This document shows, one piece after another, positions 22,150 to 30,184 of a stretch of 49,946 bases of DNA. The position numbers and the translations under genes were made by a program. Every line of letters begins with the position of its first letter. Within the stretch, counting starts at the first letter, position 1. The notes under the pieces were generated by a model. The model searched no databases and was not told the origin of the DNA. It saw only the letters and a program-made list of their open reading frames with translations. The stretch is from Oscillibacter sp. (GTDB taxonomy: Bacteria; Bacillota; Clostridia; Oscillospirales; Oscillospiraceae), in the NCBI GenBank assembly GCA_017446225.1, contig JAFSRH010000017.1:1-49946 (forward strand). The letters are read 5' to 3'.

Positions 22150-23991
22150 TCAGTTAAGTTTGCTGAAGAGCCACGCGAAGCCGTATCCGGGAAGGTCCAC
22201 TTTCAAGTCCGAACGGGGCTTTCCGGTCAGAAGGTCGGTATAGGCTTCCGGCTCGTTCAGCCACGCGGACTGCTCAATCGGGGAGAAGTTGAACAGGGCC
22301 AAGAGCTTCTCTTTCCGGTAGTAGCGTCCAATGGCAAGGACGTGGTCGTTGAGCGGCTCCATGGTCCAGACGTCCGCGTCCGGGTCGAATACGGTATGCT
22401 CGGCGCGGAGTTCCTCAATTTTGCGAAGGAAGGTATAGATCCGTCCCTGCCGGGTGGCGGGGTCGTGGCGGTTCTTGGCGTCATCCCACGAGAAGTCGCC
22501 GCGGTGAATGTAACGGCTGTCCTCCACTTTCAGGGGGTCGTTGTGGTAATTGTTGTCGTTCAACTGCGCGATTTCATCGCCGCTGTAAAGAACGGGAATG
22601 CCGCTCTGTGTCAACAGGAACGCGTGAAGGGTTTCGTCAAGGCGGAGGGCGAGTTCCAGCGCGGCCTTGTCGCCGGTCTCCTCGGCGCCTTCCGCGCCGC
22701 ACAGGGACGCGGTCGTGCCGCACATACGCGCATCGCCCAGACGCGGGTCGTCATTGTAAAGTTCGCCGCGGGAGAGGCTCCCGGGGTACTTGCCGGTGAA
22801 CCAGTCGTTGAGGTATTTCTTGTGGGAGACCTCGTCCACGCCGAAGGGCTTGAGGAACGGGTAATCAAGGCCCCAGCCGATATCATCGTGACAGCGAAGG
22901 TAATTCAGGAAGGTGTACTGTTTGGGCAACGCAAAGACGGTTTCCATCTGGTGCCGGAGCAGGCGGACATCGGACGTGGCGACCGTATGCCACGTGCTGG
23001 CCATAGTCGTGACGTTATAGAGCATATGACACTCGGGCTTTTCGACCGTCCCGAAGTACGGGACCACCTTTGACGGCTCCATGACGATTTCGCCCAGAAG
23101 CAGCGTACCGGGGCAAACAATCTCACAGGCAAGGCGCATCATACGCACGAGCGTGTGCACCTTGGGCAGATTCCGGCAACTGGTATACAGTTCTTTCCAG
23201 ATATACGGCGTGGCGTCCAGACGGATGATGTCAACGCCCTGATTACACAGGTAGAGCATATTGTCCGTCATTTCGTTGAACACCACGGGGTTTGAGTAGT
23301 TGAGGTCCCACTGATAGGGCCAGAACGTGGTCATGACGACTTTTCCGGCCTCCGGGCACCAACTGAAGTTTCCCGGGGCGGTCTGCGGGAACACTTGCGG
23401 GACCGTCTTTTCAAACTCGTTGGGAATGTCCCAGTTGTCATAGAAGAAGTACCGTCTCTGATATTCGGGGTCCCCGGCGCGGGCGCGCACGGCCCATTCG
23501 TGGTCCTCGCTGGTGTGGTTCATCACGAAGTCGAGACACACGGAGATACCGCGCCGGTGACAGTCGGCGTTGAGTTCGGCCAGTTCCTCCATGGTGCCCA
23601 GTTCCGGCTCCACGGCGCGGAAGTCGGCGACCGCGTAGCCGCCGTCGCTGCGGCCTTTCGGACTTTGCAACAGGGGCATATAGTGAATGTAGTTAATGCC
23701 GCTCTCTTCCAGATAGTCAAGGTGTTGCTGTACGCCTTTCAGCGTCTTTCCGAAGCACTGTACGTACATCAGCATACCGAGCATATCGCGTTCCCGGTAC
23801 CATTCCGGGTGCGCCTCGCGGGCCTCGTCCATCAGGCGTAAGTCGGTACTTCTGGCGCGGTAGGCTTTATAAAGCATGGTACGGAAGTAGTCAAAGGCGG
23901 CCTCGTTTCCGTACAGCTCCATGTAAAGCCATCTGAGTTCATCGTACTTGGCCCAAAGGCGGTCGTAAAAAATCTGGTCCTCTCTGGTCAT
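22150..23991 (-). CDS. Amylosucrase-type glycoside hydrolase family 13 enzyme
   Basis: The 613-residue protein is close to amylosucrase and sucrose hydrolase (GH13 subfamily 4). These use sucrose to build alpha-glucan or hydrolyse it, releasing fructose. The (beta/alpha)8 landmarks are present: SDGGYAVADFR at about 115, VCLDFVMNHTSEDHEWA, the nucleophile Asp259 in IIRLDATPYIWK, acid/base Glu301 in LLLGEIV, and Asp369 in RCHDDIGW. The extra N-terminal helical domain (first 70 residues) is also typical of amylosucrases. There is no signal peptide, so it acts inside the cell. It overlaps fructokinase by four bases (ATGA), which fits use of the released fructose. Whether it accepts free or phosphorylated sucrose is not clear from sequence. 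Confidence 0.88.
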   Translation of the reverse strand: MTREDQIFYDRLWAKYDELRWLYMELYGNEAAFDYFRTMLYKAYRARSTDLRLMDEAREAHPEWYRERDMLGMLMYVQCFGKTLKGVQQHLDYLEESGINYIHYMPLLQSPKGRSDGGYAVADFRAVEPELGTMEELAELNADCHRRGISVCLDFVMNHTSEDHEWAVRARAGDPEYQRRYFFYDNWDIPNEFEKTVPQVFPQTAPGNFSWCPEAGKVVMTTFWPYQWDLNYSNPVVFNEMTDNMLYLCNQGVDIIRLDATPYIWKELYTSCRNLPKVHTLVRMMRLACEIVCPGTLLLGEIVMEPSKVVPYFGTVEKPECHMLYNVTTMASTWHTVATSDVRLLRHQMETVFALPKQYTFLNYLRCHDDIGWGLDYPFLKPFGVDEVSHKKYLNDWFTGKYPGSLSRGELYNDDPRLGDARMCGTTASLCGAEGAEETGDKAALELALRLDETLHAFLLTQSGIPVLYSGDEIAQLNDNNYHNDPLKVEDSRYIHRGDFSWDDAKNRHDPATRQGRIYTFLRKIEELRAEHTVFDPDADVWTMEPLNDHVLAIGRYYRKEKLLALFNFSPIEQSAWLNEPEAYTDLLTGKPRSDLKVDLPGYGFAWLFSKLN

Positions 23992-24959
23992 GGCAACACG
24001 TCCTCCTCTTCCAGTTCTTTGAGCCAAGGCATGGCGGGCAGCGCGCCGGGACGGCTGACGGTCAGGGACGCGGCTTTGTTGGCAAAGCGGAGTATGCGTT
24101 CCAATTCCTCCCGCGTCAGTCCGGCAAGGGGGTCGCCGCGCTTGGCCAGACACCGGAGCGCCGCGCCAAAGAACGTGTCGCCCGCGCCGTTGGTGTCGGC
24201 AATCTTGACGGCAAAGCCGGGGACGGTACCCGTCAGGGGCTGTCCGCCGTTTTCCAGACGGTAGTAGACGCCCGCGCCGCCGAGCGTAACCAGCACGAGT
24301 TGAATTCCCTGTCCGGTCAGGACTTCCGCGGCCGCTTCCGGCGTGTCCTTGCCCGACATGAGCGCCATTTCCTCATCGCTGATTTTCAACACGTCCACCA
24401 TGGACAGCGGTTCCCGCATACGCGCGCCGGCGTCCTCGTTTTTGGGCCACAGGGCCGCGCGGTAGTTGGGGTCATAGGTAATCAGGGCGCCGAACTTTTT
24501 GGCGTCCCGGGCGGCGGTCAGGGTGGCGGTCCGGGACGGGTCGGCCGTCAGGCTGACGCTTCCGAAGTGCACGATTTTCGCGTTCGACAACAGGGAATCG
24601 GGAATTTGTTCACGCGTCAGGCACAGGTCCGCGCCCGGGCCGCGGTAGAACGTAAAACTGCGTTCGCCGGTCTCGTCCACCGTCACGACCGCCAGCGTGG
24701 TCGGCACGACCGGGTCCATGGCCACGGCGGACACGTCCACATGATTGTCTTTCAACGTTTGAATCAGTCCCGCGCCGAAGGAATCGTTTCCCACGCACCC
24801 GGCAAAGGCCGCGCTCGCGCCCAGACGCGCGGCGGCGACTGCCGCGTTGGCCGGCGCGCCGCCGGGGTTGGCCGCCAGCAGCCGGACGCCTCTGCTGTCT
24901 ACGCCCGTTTGGGTCAGGTCAATGAGCACCTCTCCCACCGTCAACAAATCCAGTTTCAA
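23988..24959 (-). CDS. Fructokinase, PfkB family
   Basis: PfkB sugar kinases phosphorylate fructose or related sugars with ATP. The 323-residue protein has GGAPANAAVAAARLG near the start (PfkB signature 1 region) and the catalytic signature DTNGAGDTFFGAAL near residue 260, with Asp in GAGD as the base. The start is TTG at 24959 with AGGAGAGGAG upstream; no ATG lies in a suitable place. It is first in a two-gene operon with the GH13 enzyme and overlaps it by four bases. Together they would turn sucrose into glucan or glucose plus fructose, and then fructose phosphate. PfkB specificity is hard to read; fructose rests on the context. Confidence 0.88.
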   Translation of the reverse strand: MKLDLLTVGEVLIDLTQTGVDSRGVRLLAANPGGAPANAAVAAARLGASAAFAGCVGNDSFGAGLIQTLKDNHVDVSAVAMDPVVPTTLAVVTVDETGERSFTFYRGPGADLCLTREQIPDSLLSNAKIVHFGSVSLTADPSRTATLTAARDAKKFGALITYDPNYRAALWPKNEDAGARMREPLSMVDVLKISDEEMALMSGKDTPEAAAEVLTGQGIQLVLVTLGGAGVYYRLENGGQPLTGTVPGFAVKIADTNGAGDTFFGAALRCLAKRGDPLAGLTREELERILRFANKAASLTVSRPGALPAMPWLKELEEEDVLP

Positions 24960-25026
24960 TTTATCGTCTCCTCTCCTGTGCCGCCTGCAAACCGGAACGG
25001 CTTCCAAACAGACAATATCGTATTTT

Positions 25027-25055
25027 ATTATAACCAATGCGCGGAAAATGCGCAA
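25027..25055 (-). promoter_or_regulatory. Promoter of fructokinase-GH13
   Basis: Minus strand TTGCGC (25055-25050), 17 bases, TATAAT (25032-25027), perfect -10. A half-site AATTTGTAAG, identical to one arm of the palindrome at 17696-17726, lies upstream at 25084-25093. Confidence 0.75.
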
Positions 25056-25151
25056 GGGTCCGGCCTTTGGGTAACTTTCAGAAAATTTGTAAGGGAAATT
25101 GTGCAATATGACAACAGTTCAAAATTTTGTTCCCTTTCGCTGAGAAAATAC

Positions 25152-25180
25152 TTGCTTTTGACAGCGGATTTTGATAAACT
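25152..25180 (+). promoter_or_regulatory. Possible promoter of rpe
   Basis: TTGCTT (25152-25157), 17 bases, TAAACT (25175-25180). A perfect TTGACA at 25158-25163 has no -10 at the right distance. The rest of the 24960-25270 gap is AT-rich without a gene. Confidence 0.4.
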
Positions 25181-25270
25181 TGCGCCAATGCAGAGGCCGG
25201 ACGGACAGAAAGTTTCCAAAATCCGGAAGTCGCTTCATGTACTATTTTTCAGGAAAGAGGTCCTTCTATT

Positions 25271-25921
25271 ATGATTAAAATCGCTCCGTCCGTGCTCTCA
25301 GCGGATTTTTCCAATCTCACGGAATCGCTCCGCCCCGCGGCCTCCGCGGACTATCTCCACGTGGACATTATGGACGGACTGTTTGTGCCGAATCTCTCGC
25401 TGGGCTTCCCGGTCCTGAACGGAATCCGGAAGGCGACTTCCCTGCCGCTGGACGTCCATCTCATGGTCGAACGGCCCGTCCGGTACGTGGAACGCTTCTG
25501 CGATGGCGGCGCGGCGATTGTGACGGTCCATGTGGAGGCCGATGCCGAGGAGAACACACATGACGCCCTTGCCAGAATCCACGCCAAAGGCAAACGGGCC
25601 GGGGTCGTGGTCAAGCCCAAAACCCCCGCCGAAGCGGTCTTGCCGTTTCTGCTTGAATCGGACATCATTCTTGTCATGACCGTGGAACCCGGTTTCGGCG
25701 GACAGAAGTTCATGGCCGACATGATGCCCAAGGTGGCGCAAATCCGCGCGTGGATTGACGAGCGGAAGCCGGAATGCGAACTGGAAGTAGACGGCGGCGT
25801 TGCGCCGGATACCTGCCGGACGTGTATCGAGGCGGGGGCCAACGTACTGGTCGCGGGAAGCGCAGTGTTCGGGGCCGAGGACATTCCGGGCCGTATCGCG
25901 GCATTGAGGGGCGAAGCATGA
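25271..25921 (+). CDS. rpe: Ribulose-phosphate 3-epimerase
   Basis: Rpe interconverts ribulose 5-phosphate and xylulose 5-phosphate in the pentose phosphate pathway. The 216-residue TIM barrel has IAPSVLSADF at the start, HVDIMDGLFVPN (metal-binding His and catalytic Asp), HLMVERP, MTVEPGFGGQKF and the second catalytic Asp in LEVDGGV, then GSAVFG at the phosphate site. Length is standard. GAGGT lies before the ATG at a longish spacing. The stop overlaps the next gene (ATGA). In many Firmicutes rpe sits with rsgA and a thiamin gene; here it pairs with a PLP enzyme. Confidence 0.96.
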   Translation: MIKIAPSVLSADFSNLTESLRPAASADYLHVDIMDGLFVPNLSLGFPVLNGIRKATSLPLDVHLMVERPVRYVERFCDGGAAIVTVHVEADAEENTHDALARIHAKGKRAGVVVKPKTPAEAVLPFLLESDIILVMTVEPGFGGQKFMADMMPKVAQIRAWIDERKPECELEVDGGVAPDTCRTCIEAGANVLVAGSAVFGAEDIPGRIAALRGEA

Positions 25922-26898
25922 AGAATCCACAGGACCTTCCGAAACTCTCTCTGGGCCTGTTTCCCACGCCCTGTTACCCGCTGGAGGGCGTCAGCGCCCG
26001 TTACGGGCGGGATATCTGGATCAAACGGGACGACCTGTGCGGCGTGGCGCTGGGCGGAAGCAAGGTACGGAAACTCGAATATCTGTTAGCGGAGGCGCAG
26101 AACGGCGGCTGTGACACGGTCTTTACCACGGGGAGCGCGCAGTCAAACCACGCCATGTTGACCGCCGTCTGCGCGGCGCGGCTGGGTATGCGCTGTGTGC
26201 TCTTTCTCAAGAAGCGCGGTATCACGGAGCCGCGCGGAAACCTGACGCTTGATCGCCTTTACGGGGCCGAAATCCGCTTTATGGATACCGACCAGTATTC
26301 CTATATCTATGACCAAATGCTTGCCTTGGACGAAGAGCTTTCCGCGCAAGGGCATAAATGCTGCGCGATACCGGTAGGCGGTTCCACGCCGCTGGGTACC
26401 GTGGGCTGTGTGGCGTGCGCGGAGGAGATCGCGGCGCAGTGCGACAGCGTGGGCCACATGGTCTGCGCGGTCGGCACCGGGGGCACGGCGGCGGGTCTGC
26501 TCTTGGGCGCGAAATGCTACCTTCCCGGCGCGCGCGTCACGGGCGTTTCCGTCTATCCCGATTCCTTTGAAGATATCGTGCCGCAGTTGGCGGAGGACAC
26601 CGCCGCCCTGCTGGACGCGTCCCTTGTCCGCACGGAGGGCGACTTCCGCGTTGTCTCGCGTATCGGGGACGGTTACGCCGTCCCAAATCCCGCCGACACG
26701 CCCTATATTGAGGAGCTGGCCCGGCTCGAAGGGATTCTGCTGGACCCGGTCTACACCGGCAAGGCGTGGGCCGGTATGCTGGAACTGCTCAAGGCCGGAG
26801 CCTTTCCGGGAGACGGCAGCATTGTCTTTGTGCACACGGGCGGCGCGGCGGCGTTGTTCGCGCTGGACCTGCCGGGGTCCGGCGCTCCCGCCGCGTAA
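25918..26898 (+). CDS. D-cysteine desulfhydrase-like PLP enzyme
   Basis: The 326-residue protein belongs to the ACC deaminase/D-cysteine desulfhydrase family of fold-type II PLP enzymes. It breaks D-cysteine into pyruvate, ammonia and sulfide, or acts on similar D-amino acids. The PLP lysine is in LGGSKVRKLEYLLAEA (about residue 50). TTGSAQSNHAMLTA is the substrate loop, and VGTGGTAAGL binds the cofactor phosphate. The start overlaps the rpe stop by four bases. A terminator follows at once, so rpe and this gene form the unit. The ACC deaminase reaction is less likely in an anaerobic Firmicute, but sequence alone does not settle it. Confidence 0.87.
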   Translation: MKNPQDLPKLSLGLFPTPCYPLEGVSARYGRDIWIKRDDLCGVALGGSKVRKLEYLLAEAQNGGCDTVFTTGSAQSNHAMLTAVCAARLGMRCVLFLKKRGITEPRGNLTLDRLYGAEIRFMDTDQYSYIYDQMLALDEELSAQGHKCCAIPVGGSTPLGTVGCVACAEEIAAQCDSVGHMVCAVGTGGTAAGLLLGAKCYLPGARVTGVSVYPDSFEDIVPQLAEDTAALLDASLVRTEGDFRVVSRIGDGYAVPNPADTPYIEELARLEGILLDPVYTGKAWAGMLELLKAGAFPGDGSIVFVHTGGAAALFALDLPGSGAPAA

Positions 26899-26915
26899 CC
26901 GGAAACAGAAAAATC

Positions 26916-26947
26916 GCCTTCCACCGCGTTGCGGGGGAGGGCTTTTT
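26916..26947 (+). terminator. Terminator of rpe and the D-cysteine desulfhydrase-like gene
   Basis: Arms GCCTTCCACCGC and GCGGGGGAGGGC (one mismatch, one wobble-type position) around GTT, followed by five T at 26943-26947. Confidence 0.88.
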
Positions 26948-27002
26948 CACGGTCACGCTCCGCCCGCCCTGTGCAATTTTTTCCAAATATTCGACTTTCC
27001 CT

Positions 27003-27030
27003 TTGCAAATCCCCCATCTTGTGATATACT
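27003..27030 (+). promoter_or_regulatory. Promoter of the Nudix-Wal operon
   Basis: TTGCAA (27003-27008), 16 bases, TATACT (27025-27030) with TGA before it (extended -10). Confidence 0.68.
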
Positions 27031-27063
27031 GCCGGTGAAACTGTGAAAGGAGCTTTCAAAGCC

Positions 27064-27612
27064 ATGGACCTGACGGAAACCACACTGGAACGTAAAGACG
27101 TTTTTAAAGGCCGTATCTTCTCCGTACACGTGGACAAGGTGCGTCTGCCAAACGGGGAGACCTCCACACGGGAAGTCATTGAGCACGGAGGCGGCGCGGC
27201 GATCCTCGCGCTGGACGAAAACGACAACGTGCTGGTCGTCACGCAGTACCGTTACACCTTCGGCCGGACCCTGCTGGAACTCCCGGCCGGGAAACTCGAC
27301 CCCGGAGAGGACCCCGCCGCCGCCGCCCTCCGCGAACTCAAAGAGGAGACCGGCGCGGTCCCCGATACGTTCCTGCCGCTGGGCCGGATTCTCCCATCCC
27401 CGGGCTGTTACTCGGAACGCCTCTACCTGTATCTGGCGCGCGGTCTGCGTCTGGGGGAACAACATCTGGATCACAACGAGTTTCTCAACGTTGCCCGGAT
27501 TCCGTTTGAGGAGATGGTCCGCCGCTGTCTGGATGGGGAAATCGAGGACGCCAAAACGGTGGTCGCCGTGCTGAAGGCGAAATTACAACTGGGAGAATCG
27601 CATGGACGTTAA
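27064..27612 (+). CDS. Nudix hydrolase, ADP-ribose pyrophosphatase type
   Basis: The 182-residue protein has the Nudix box GKLDPGEDPAAAALRELKEE (then TG), which holds the metal-binding glutamates. The preceding VTQYRYTFGRTLLELPAGKL is typical of ADP-ribose pyrophosphatases (NudF/YqkG), as is the downstream PSPGCYSERLYLYLA. These cut ADP-ribose to AMP and ribose 5-phosphate. The ATG at 27064 was chosen over GTG at 27043 because AAAGGAG stands between them at the right distance. The end overlaps the response-regulator gene by 11 bases, so it is co-transcribed with the Wal genes, an unusual but possible link. Confidence 0.9.
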   Translation: MDLTETTLERKDVFKGRIFSVHVDKVRLPNGETSTREVIEHGGGAAILALDENDNVLVVTQYRYTFGRTLLELPAGKLDPGEDPAAAALRELKEETGAVPDTFLPLGRILPSPGCYSERLYLYLARGLRLGEQHLDHNEFLNVARIPFEEMVRRCLDGEIEDAKTVVAVLKAKLQLGESHGR

Positions 27613-28321
27613 AAAGACGATCTTGATTGTGGAAGACGAAAAAAACATTGTGGACATCCTGCGCTTTAATTTACAGCGTTCCGGATATGACACGGTCGAA
27701 GCCTACGATGGCGCGGACGGACTGTCAAAGGCCCGGAGCGGCAACCCTGACTTAATCCTGCTGGACGTGATGTTACCCAAGATGAACGGCTTTGACGTCT
27801 GTAAGGCGCTCCGGGATGAGGGCAACAACGTTCCCGTCATTATCCTGACGGCCCGCGAAGAGGAGACCGACAAGGTCCGGGGACTGGAAATCGGCGCCGA
27901 TGACTATATTACCAAACCCTTTTCCATGCGGGAACTGATCGCGCGGGTGGGGGCCAATATCCGCCGGACAACGGTCCTGTCCCCGGCCGTGGAGAACGTC
28001 ACGGGGGCCGCGCCCCTCTCCGGAAATCTTTCCATCAATGCCGAAAGTCACATGGTGTTCCGCGCCGGACGCCCGATCGACCTGACACAGCGGGAGTACG
28101 ACCTGTTGACGTTTCTGGCCGCGAATCCGAACCGGGTCTACTCCCGCGTGGACCTCATGGAACAGGTCTGGAATTACGGCTACGTGGGCGATGACGTGCG
28201 GACGGTAGACGTAACCGTCCGGCGTCTGCGGGAGAAAATCGAAGAAAATCCGGCCAGCCCCGTGTACATCCGTACCCGCCGCGGCATGGGCTACTACTTC
28301 TCCGCCGCGCCCGAGACGTGA
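27602..28321 (+). CDS. walR: OmpR-family response regulator, WalR/YycF-like
   Basis: WalR controls cell wall hydrolase genes and is essential in many Firmicutes. The 239-residue protein has a receiver domain with Asp55 (LILLDVML), acidic pocket ED at 11-12, Thr83 and Lys105 (DYITKPFSMRELIARV), then a winged-helix DNA-binding domain with LTQREYDLLTFLA and VDVTVRRLREKIE. On its own this could be PhoP; the WalR call rests on the following kinase plus YycH- and YycI-like genes. It overlaps the Nudix gene by 11 bases and precedes the kinase gene by 48 bases. Confidence 0.87.
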   Translation: MDVKKTILIVEDEKNIVDILRFNLQRSGYDTVEAYDGADGLSKARSGNPDLILLDVMLPKMNGFDVCKALRDEGNNVPVIILTAREEETDKVRGLEIGADDYITKPFSMRELIARVGANIRRTTVLSPAVENVTGAAPLSGNLSINAESHMVFRAGRPIDLTQREYDLLTFLAANPNRVYSRVDLMEQVWNYGYVGDDVRTVDVTVRRLREKIEENPASPVYIRTRRGMGYYFSAAPET

Positions 28322-28369
28322 CGCCTGTTGAGGCGCCTCGAAATCCTTTACAGTGACGGGTGATGGTTC

Positions 28370-30184
28370 ATGTTCCGAAGTTTGCACATGAAGCTGACCA
28401 TGATTATGCTGATGCTCATTGGCTCCCAGATGACCATTGTGGGCACCTTCCTGACCACCGGCGTGAGCGGCTTTTACACGAACAGTTTTTACCGGCAGCT
28501 CAACAGCGTGTTCGGACTCGATCAACGGGAGTTCGTGGCGGACCTGCGCAACGCCGCCGGAACCGACAACGGCGCGGAAAACCTGCGGGAAATGCTGGAC
28601 GCGAACGCCGGCCCGCTGGGCATTGACTATCACAGCCGGAATTATTTCGTGCTGGACGGCGATACCGGCGCGTGGCTGGCCGGATCGGCCAGCGCGGAGG
28701 CCTTGCCCATGGAACAGAGCCTGAATCTGTTGACCGCGCGGGCCGCCGTGGCGCGCGGGGACGCGTCCGTTGTCGGGGACGAAAGCTATCTCAACGCCGA
28801 ATATCTGGACGCCGCCATTCCGATTCTCTCGGAGGAGCAGTCGTACATCATCTACATTCTGGACAATCAGGAGACGCTTTCCGGCCTCAACCGGCAGTTG
28901 TTCCATATCATCCTGCAATCCCTGATACTGGGCCTGCTGATTACGGCGTTGTTAAGTTTCCTGCTCGCCAAAACCATGGTCGGGCCGCTGGAAAAACTGA
29001 CCGCCGGGGCCGAGGAAGTCGCGGCCGGGAAATTCGGAAAGGCGCTCCCGGTGGAGTCCACGGACGAAATCGGCATTCTGACCGGGACCTTTAACGAAAT
29101 GGCCGGCGTACTTCATACCACCCTTGCCGCAATGGAGAACGAGCGCGACAAGCTCGACACCCTCTTTCTGTACATGACCGATGGCGTGGTCGCCTTCGAC
29201 ATGAACGGGGCCGTCATTCACTGCAACCCCGCCGCCACGAATATGTTACAACGCAAAGTGGAGACCGGCAGTCGGTACGATGAACTCTTTGGAGGCCTGT
29301 TCGCGTTCGGGGACGTGCTGGCGTTAAAGCGTCCGCGCCACGCGGAGGGGGAAATGATGGTCGGCGAACGGACGTTAGAACTCTTATTAGCGCCCTTTTC
29401 CCATCAGGAATTGGGCGGCGTGTTAGCGGTTCTGCACGATGTGACGGAACGGCACCGCAACGAGGAACGGCGTAAGGAGTTTGTCGCCAACGTCTCCCAC
29501 GAGTTGCGCACGCCCCTGACGAACGTCCGCAGTTACGCCGAGACGCTCCGGGACGCGGAAGGCTCCATTCCCCCCGACATGTCCAACGGCTTCCTTGACA
29601 TCATCATCAACGAAACGGACCGTATGACGCATATCGTACAGGACCTGTTGATCCTCTCGCGTCTGGACGCCGGAAATACGGAACTTGCCTTTACGCGTTT
29701 TTCCTTCGGGGAAGCCATTGAAAGCGTGGTCCGGGCCAACGCCCTGAACGCGCGCGCCCGCGGACACGAACTTTCCTTCTACCCGGAAGGGGAACTGCCG
29801 TGGGTGGAGGGGGACCGCAACCGGCTGGAACAGGTCATGATGAACATTATCGGCAACGCAATCAAATATACCCCGGACGGCGGACACATTCGCGTGACGG
29901 CCGGGGTCACGGACGATGCGCAACAAGTCTGGATGGACGTCTGGGATGATGGAATCGGCATTCCGGAGGAGTCGCGCGGACGAATCTTTGAACGCTTCTA
30001 CCGCGTGGACAAAGCCCGCTCCCGGGAATCGGGCGGTACGGGACTGGGATTGTCCATCGCGTGGGAAATCGTACAGCGGCACCGGGGCACGCTCACGCTC
30101 CCGCCCCATGACGGACCCGGTACCACGATTCGTCTTACGCTTCCGGTCACGCAGAAACGCGCGGGAAGGGAGGCGGCGTCATGA
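28370..30184 (+). CDS. walK: Sensor histidine kinase, WalK/YycG-like
   Basis: The 604-residue kinase has two membrane segments (about 9-30 and 180-200) that frame an extracellular sensor of some 150 residues. A HAMP domain follows (from about 202), then a PAS domain (about 262-360), a HisKA domain with His377 in FVANVSHELRTPLTNVRS, and an ATPase domain with N box NIIGNAIKYTPDGG, DDGIGIPEE and GGTGLGLSI. The order TM-sensor-TM-HAMP-PAS-HisKA-HATPase is that of WalK. The start has only GGTGA before it; a second ATG follows six codons later. The stop overlaps the next gene (ATGA), a YycH-like membrane protein that would adjust kinase activity. Confidence 0.9.
   Translation: MFRSLHMKLTMIMLMLIGSQMTIVGTFLTTGVSGFYTNSFYRQLNSVFGLDQREFVADLRNAAGTDNGAENLREMLDANAGPLGIDYHSRNYFVLDGDTGAWLAGSASAEALPMEQSLNLLTARAAVARGDASVVGDESYLNAEYLDAAIPILSEEQSYIIYILDNQETLSGLNRQLFHIILQSLILGLLITALLSFLLAKTMVGPLEKLTAGAEEVAAGKFGKALPVESTDEIGILTGTFNEMAGVLHTTLAAMENERDKLDTLFLYMTDGVVAFDMNGAVIHCNPAATNMLQRKVETGSRYDELFGGLFAFGDVLALKRPRHAEGEMMVGERTLELLLAPFSHQELGGVLAVLHDVTERHRNEERRKEFVANVSHELRTPLTNVRSYAETLRDAEGSIPPDMSNGFLDIIINETDRMTHIVQDLLILSRLDAGNTELAFTRFSFGEAIESVVRANALNARARGHELSFYPEGELPWVEGDRNRLEQVMMNIIGNAIKYTPDGGHIRVTAGVTDDAQQVWMDVWDDGIGIPEESRGRIFERFYRVDKARSRESGGTGLGLSIAWEIVQRHRGTLTLPPHDGPGTTIRLTLPVTQKRAGREAAS

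Noticed and set aside
20051-22243. 730-codon open frame on the plus strand
   Set aside because: It is antisense to the PTS IIBCA gene and rich in His, Asp and Gly as expected for a shadow frame; it has no ribosome site.
24960-25270. Possible small gene or RNA in the fructokinase-rpe gap
   Set aside because: Only the two divergent promoters and AT-rich sequence were found; no conserved-looking frame or stable hairpin.
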